Shown here one piece after another: positions 6,193 to 8,264 of a stretch of DNA of 8,264 bases. How positions within the stretch are numbered: position 1 is the first letter of the stretch; each line of letters begins with the position of its first letter. This DNA is from Pontiella desulfatans (lineage in GTDB: Bacteria; Verrucomicrobiota; Kiritimatiellia; Kiritimatiellales; Pontiellaceae): assembly GCA_029287275.1 (NCBI GenBank), contig JARFRL010000455.1, positions 1 to 8,264 of the forward strand. The letters are read 5' to 3'. The notes under the pieces were generated by a model. The model was not told where the DNA came from, searched no databases, and worked only from the letters and a program-made list of their open reading frames with translations. Both the position numbers and the translations under genes were made by a program.

Positions 6193-8028
6193 TCACCAGA
6201 AGATTACGTAGAGCGCGACCGTCAGCGCGCAAACCCCGAGCCCCGCGACGAGCGCGCCCTTGGACGGCGTGAGATCCATGGTGGTGTTGGACGAGAACAC
6301 GATTTTTTCCTGCTTTTGAACCAAACCGTAGATGGTCATGACGATCAGCACGAGAATCAACGAAATCGACATGCTGTAGAGGAAGTGGCACGGCCCCCAC
6401 GCTTCAACCGGCCAGACGCCTTCGGTGAACGCCTTGCTGGTGAGGTAGCCATAGAAGATCGGATTCGCGACCAGACCAATCACCCCCGCCCATTTGCCGG
6501 AGGTACGGTTGATCAGACCATAAATGAACACCGCGAGAATACCGGTTGAAACAAAGCCCTGGAACTTCTGAATGAACTCGAAAACCGACTTGTTGTTCTG
6601 CAACATCGGCGCGACGACGCAACCTACGACCACGAAAACGGCAATGAACACGCGGCCCATGGTGACGAGCTTGAACTGCGAGGCCCCCTTGTTGACATAG
6701 CGCGAGTAGACATCCATCGTCAGCAGCGTGGAGGCCGCGTTGAGCACGGCGGCCAGCGAGGAGACGATCGCGCCAAGCAGCGCCGCGATCACGAACCCGA
6801 GAATCCCCTTGTTCCGCGGAATCAGCCGGGTGATCAGCAGTCCCAGCGCGGAATCGTATTTGTACTGTTTCAACGCGACGGTCTGCGGCTTGGCCGCGCC
6901 GAGCCGTTCCCGCGTGGCGTCGTTGAACGAATTGATTTCAACCGCCTTCTCCGGATTCGCGACTTCCCACTTGGTATCCATTATAAAGACCTTGGTGTTG
7001 GCGGAATCGCCGATGGCCTGTTCGTACGCGGCCAGATGGTCTCCGGCGCTCTTTTCCATATCCTTGCTGTACAGGTTGAAAGCGATGATGCCCGGAATCA
7101 CGATGACGAACGGGATGACCAGCTTCAGACCCGCGGCGAGCACGAGACCTTTCTGCCCTTCGCCGAGCGACGCCGATCCCAGGATGCGCTGGGTGATGTA
7201 TTGGTTGAGGCCCCAGTAGTAAAAGTTCGGAATCCAGATGCCAAGCAGCAGGATCGGCCAAGGCATGGCCGGATTCCGGCCCATATGCATGGCGGGCTCG
7301 TTCAGATCGCTGAACCGGTCCATCACCCCCGCGGCCGTGTCGGCCGTGGCGGCCGCGCCGGACGACGTGACCAGATCGGAAACATTCGCCGCGCCAAGCG
7401 CCTCGAACGCGAAATAGGTGATGACGCCTCCGCCGACAATCAGCGCGGAACCCTGAAGCAGGTCCGCCCAGGCGCATGCTTTCAACCCCCCGACAGCCAC
7501 GTAAATCGCGGCCATCACGCCCAACGCCCAACAGGCGCCCGCGAGCGAAAGATTGACGTCGTAGGAAACCATCAGCTCTTTAAGCGTCAGCGCGCCGGCG
7601 TAGATCACGCCGATCAAACTGACGCCGATGAGAATCAGCATCATCGAAAGCGTCATGAAAAGACGCGCCCAGTGGTTGTAGCGCACTTCGAGGAATTCAG
7701 GAATCGTGGTGATGCCGGAACGAAGGAAGTAAGGAAGCAACACGAACGCGACCACCACCAGCGTGATCGCGGCGATCCATTCCCAGCTCGAAACCGACAG
7801 ACCTTCAAGACCGGCGCCCTGTCCGGACATGCCAACGAATTGCTCCGCGGAAATGTTCGCCGCGATCAGCGAGAAACCAATCAACCACCAAGTCAGCCCG
7901 CGGCCCGCGAGAAAGTAGTCGGCCGCGCCGCCCTCCCCGTGCGTGTCCTCGCCCTTGGATTTATACAAGCCGACAAACAAAACCGCCGCGACGAACGCGA
8001 CGAACACGATGACGTCAAAAACACCCAT
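6193..8028 (-). CDS. Sodium/sugar symporter, SSS family (SGLT-like)
   Basis: The product is a 611-residue inner-membrane Na+:solute symporter of the SSS (SLC5) family. The fold begins with a helix at 4-21, then DYFLAGR (37-43) and the TM1 block ANISAEQFVGMSG (57-69). The residues matching the galactose contacts of Vibrio SGLT are largely kept: Q63, E83 (in SSWEW), N275 (YYWGLNQY), K302 (AAGLKLVIP) and Q487 (FEFIQKF). The serine next in that site is Ala86, as in mammalian SGLT1. The Na2-site serines appear as S423-S424 in GAIVSSLAAVLNA. This argues for a hexose as substrate, although myo-inositol or another polyol cannot be excluded. It is longer than Vibrio SGLT chiefly because of a hydrophilic loop at about 320-392. 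I chose the ATG at 8026-8028 because AGGAGG (8034-8039) sits 5 nt upstream and the family N-terminus begins there; the 53 extra upstream codons look non-coding. It is a single-gene unit with its own terminator. Confidence 0.92.
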   Translation of the reverse strand: MGVFDVIVFVAFVAAVLFVGLYKSKGEDTHGEGGAADYFLAGRGLTWWLIGFSLIAANISAEQFVGMSGQGAGLEGLSVSSWEWIAAITLVVVAFVLLPYFLRSGITTIPEFLEVRYNHWARLFMTLSMMLILIGVSLIGVIYAGALTLKELMVSYDVNLSLAGACWALGVMAAIYVAVGGLKACAWADLLQGSALIVGGGVITYFAFEALGAANVSDLVTSSGAAATADTAAGVMDRFSDLNEPAMHMGRNPAMPWPILLLGIWIPNFYYWGLNQYITQRILGSASLGEGQKGLVLAAGLKLVIPFVIVIPGIIAFNLYSKDMEKSAGDHLAAYEQAIGDSANTKVFIMDTKWEVANPEKAVEINSFNDATRERLGAAKPQTVALKQYKYDSALGLLITRLIPRNKGILGFVIAALLGAIVSSLAAVLNAASTLLTMDVYSRYVNKGASQFKLVTMGRVFIAVFVVVGCVVAPMLQNNKSVFEFIQKFQGFVSTGILAVFIYGLINRTSGKWAGVIGLVANPIFYGYLTSKAFTEGVWPVEAWGPCHFLYSMSISLILVLIVMTIYGLVQKQEKIVFSSNTTMDLTPSKGALVAGLGVCALTVALYVIFW

Positions 8029-8197
8029 TTCATCCTCCTCGGAGTCTCCTCCGTTTATCAGACCCCCGCCAACAAGCTCGCAGCGAAACCAAACCAAGCG
8101 CCGAAGCTTGAACGCTAGCGATTCGCTCGGATGGCATCCAGCAGTCTTTACACGGAATGCAAACCCGCTAGCACTCAACCATTTCATGATACGCGAC

Positions 8198-8212
8198 GGT
8201 CAACCGTTGACC
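8198..8212. promoter_or_regulatory. Perfect 7-1-7 palindrome, candidate operator
   Basis: GGTCAAC, one central C, then GTTGACC form an exact inverted repeat. It lies 170 bp upstream of the symporter start and 21 bp before a possible divergent start at 8234. Both arms contain TTGACC on one strand, a good -35 hexamer, so it could serve as a repressor site overlapping a promoter, although I find no convincing -10 at the right distance on either strand. The size and symmetry suit a helix-turn-helix dimer such as GntR or LacI type; the identity is not determinable here. Confidence 0.4.
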
Positions 8213-8233
8213 ATAGGAGAAAAACGCGAACAG

Positions 8234-8264
8234 ATGGACTTTACGAGCGCGGCGTGCTTTTTCC
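8234..8264 (+). CDS. Possible start of a divergent gene (cut by window end)
   Basis: An ATG at 8234 opens a frame reading MDFTSAACFF to the edge of the window. AGGAGA (8215-8220) precedes it by 13 nt, longer than ideal but usable. The position, divergent from the symporter and just past the palindrome at 8198-8212, would suit a gene sharing that control region, such as a regulator or another sugar-use gene. Ten codons are too few to identify anything, and the true start may lie beyond the window. Confidence 0.25.
   Translation, partial: MDFTSAACFF

Noticed and set aside
7036..8118. 360-codon open frame on the plus strand opposite the symporter
   Set aside because: Shadow frame; the translation is rich in R, H, D and Q with no structure, while the other strand encodes a clear SSS transporter.
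8114..8172. Two GCTAGC hexamers (8114-8119, 8167-8172)
   Set aside because: Six-base palindromes 53 bp apart are within chance expectation and have no other shared flanks.
8029..8187. 53-codon N-terminal extension of the symporter
   Set aside because: Not hydrophobic in the family manner, and a strong AGGAGG sits just before the internal ATG at 8028, where the family N-terminus begins.

Overview
The window looks like ordinary chromosome from a GC-rich Gram-negative bacterium. The Gram-negative call rests on an outer-membrane beta-barrel precursor with a signal peptide. Gene content (ThiH-type thiazole synthesis, FeoABC ferrous uptake, an LbtU-like porin, a DUF2721 membrane protein, an SGLT-like symporter) would suit a Desulfobacterota/Myxococcota-like lineage or a related uncultivated phylum. 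That placement is inference. I see no transposase, integrase, phage gene, tRNA, rRNA or CRISPR array.

Layout. (1) Positions 1-1399, plus strand: the 3' end of thiG overlaps a complete thiH; together they make the thiazole half of thiamin. (2) 1487-1876, plus strand: a three-helix DUF2721 membrane protein whose ribosome binding site lies inside a predicted mRNA hairpin. (3) 1877-1964: a short convergent gap carrying a 28-bp near-identical repeat that copies the end of feoC. (4) 1965-6010, minus strand: a compact five-gene run read from right to left: a 63-residue protein of unknown function, an LbtU-like outer-membrane porin, feoA, feoB and feoC. Gaps are 5 and 21 nt and then there are two overlaps, so this is almost certainly one operon. 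(5) 6011-6192: the probable promoter/operator of that operon and the intrinsic terminator of the next gene. (6) 6193-8028, minus strand: a Na+/sugar symporter of the SGLT type. (7) 8029-8264: its upstream region, with a perfect 7+1+7 palindrome and a possible divergent gene start.

How the genes work together. The five-gene operon reads as an envelope-spanning iron route: an outer-membrane porin passes iron or a small chelate into the periplasm, and FeoB, with FeoA and FeoC, takes Fe2+ into the cytoplasm. The 63-residue leader protein has no assigned role and is the main unknown. ThiH is an oxygen-sensitive radical-SAM enzyme and Feo imports ferrous iron, so both fit life at low oxygen. The symporter is a separate transcription unit and probably feeds on hexoses.

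The best leads are the porin-feoABC linkage with its unknown leader protein, the operator-like sequences ahead of that operon, the hairpin over the DUF2721 start, the duplicated feoC terminus, and the palindrome upstream of the symporter.
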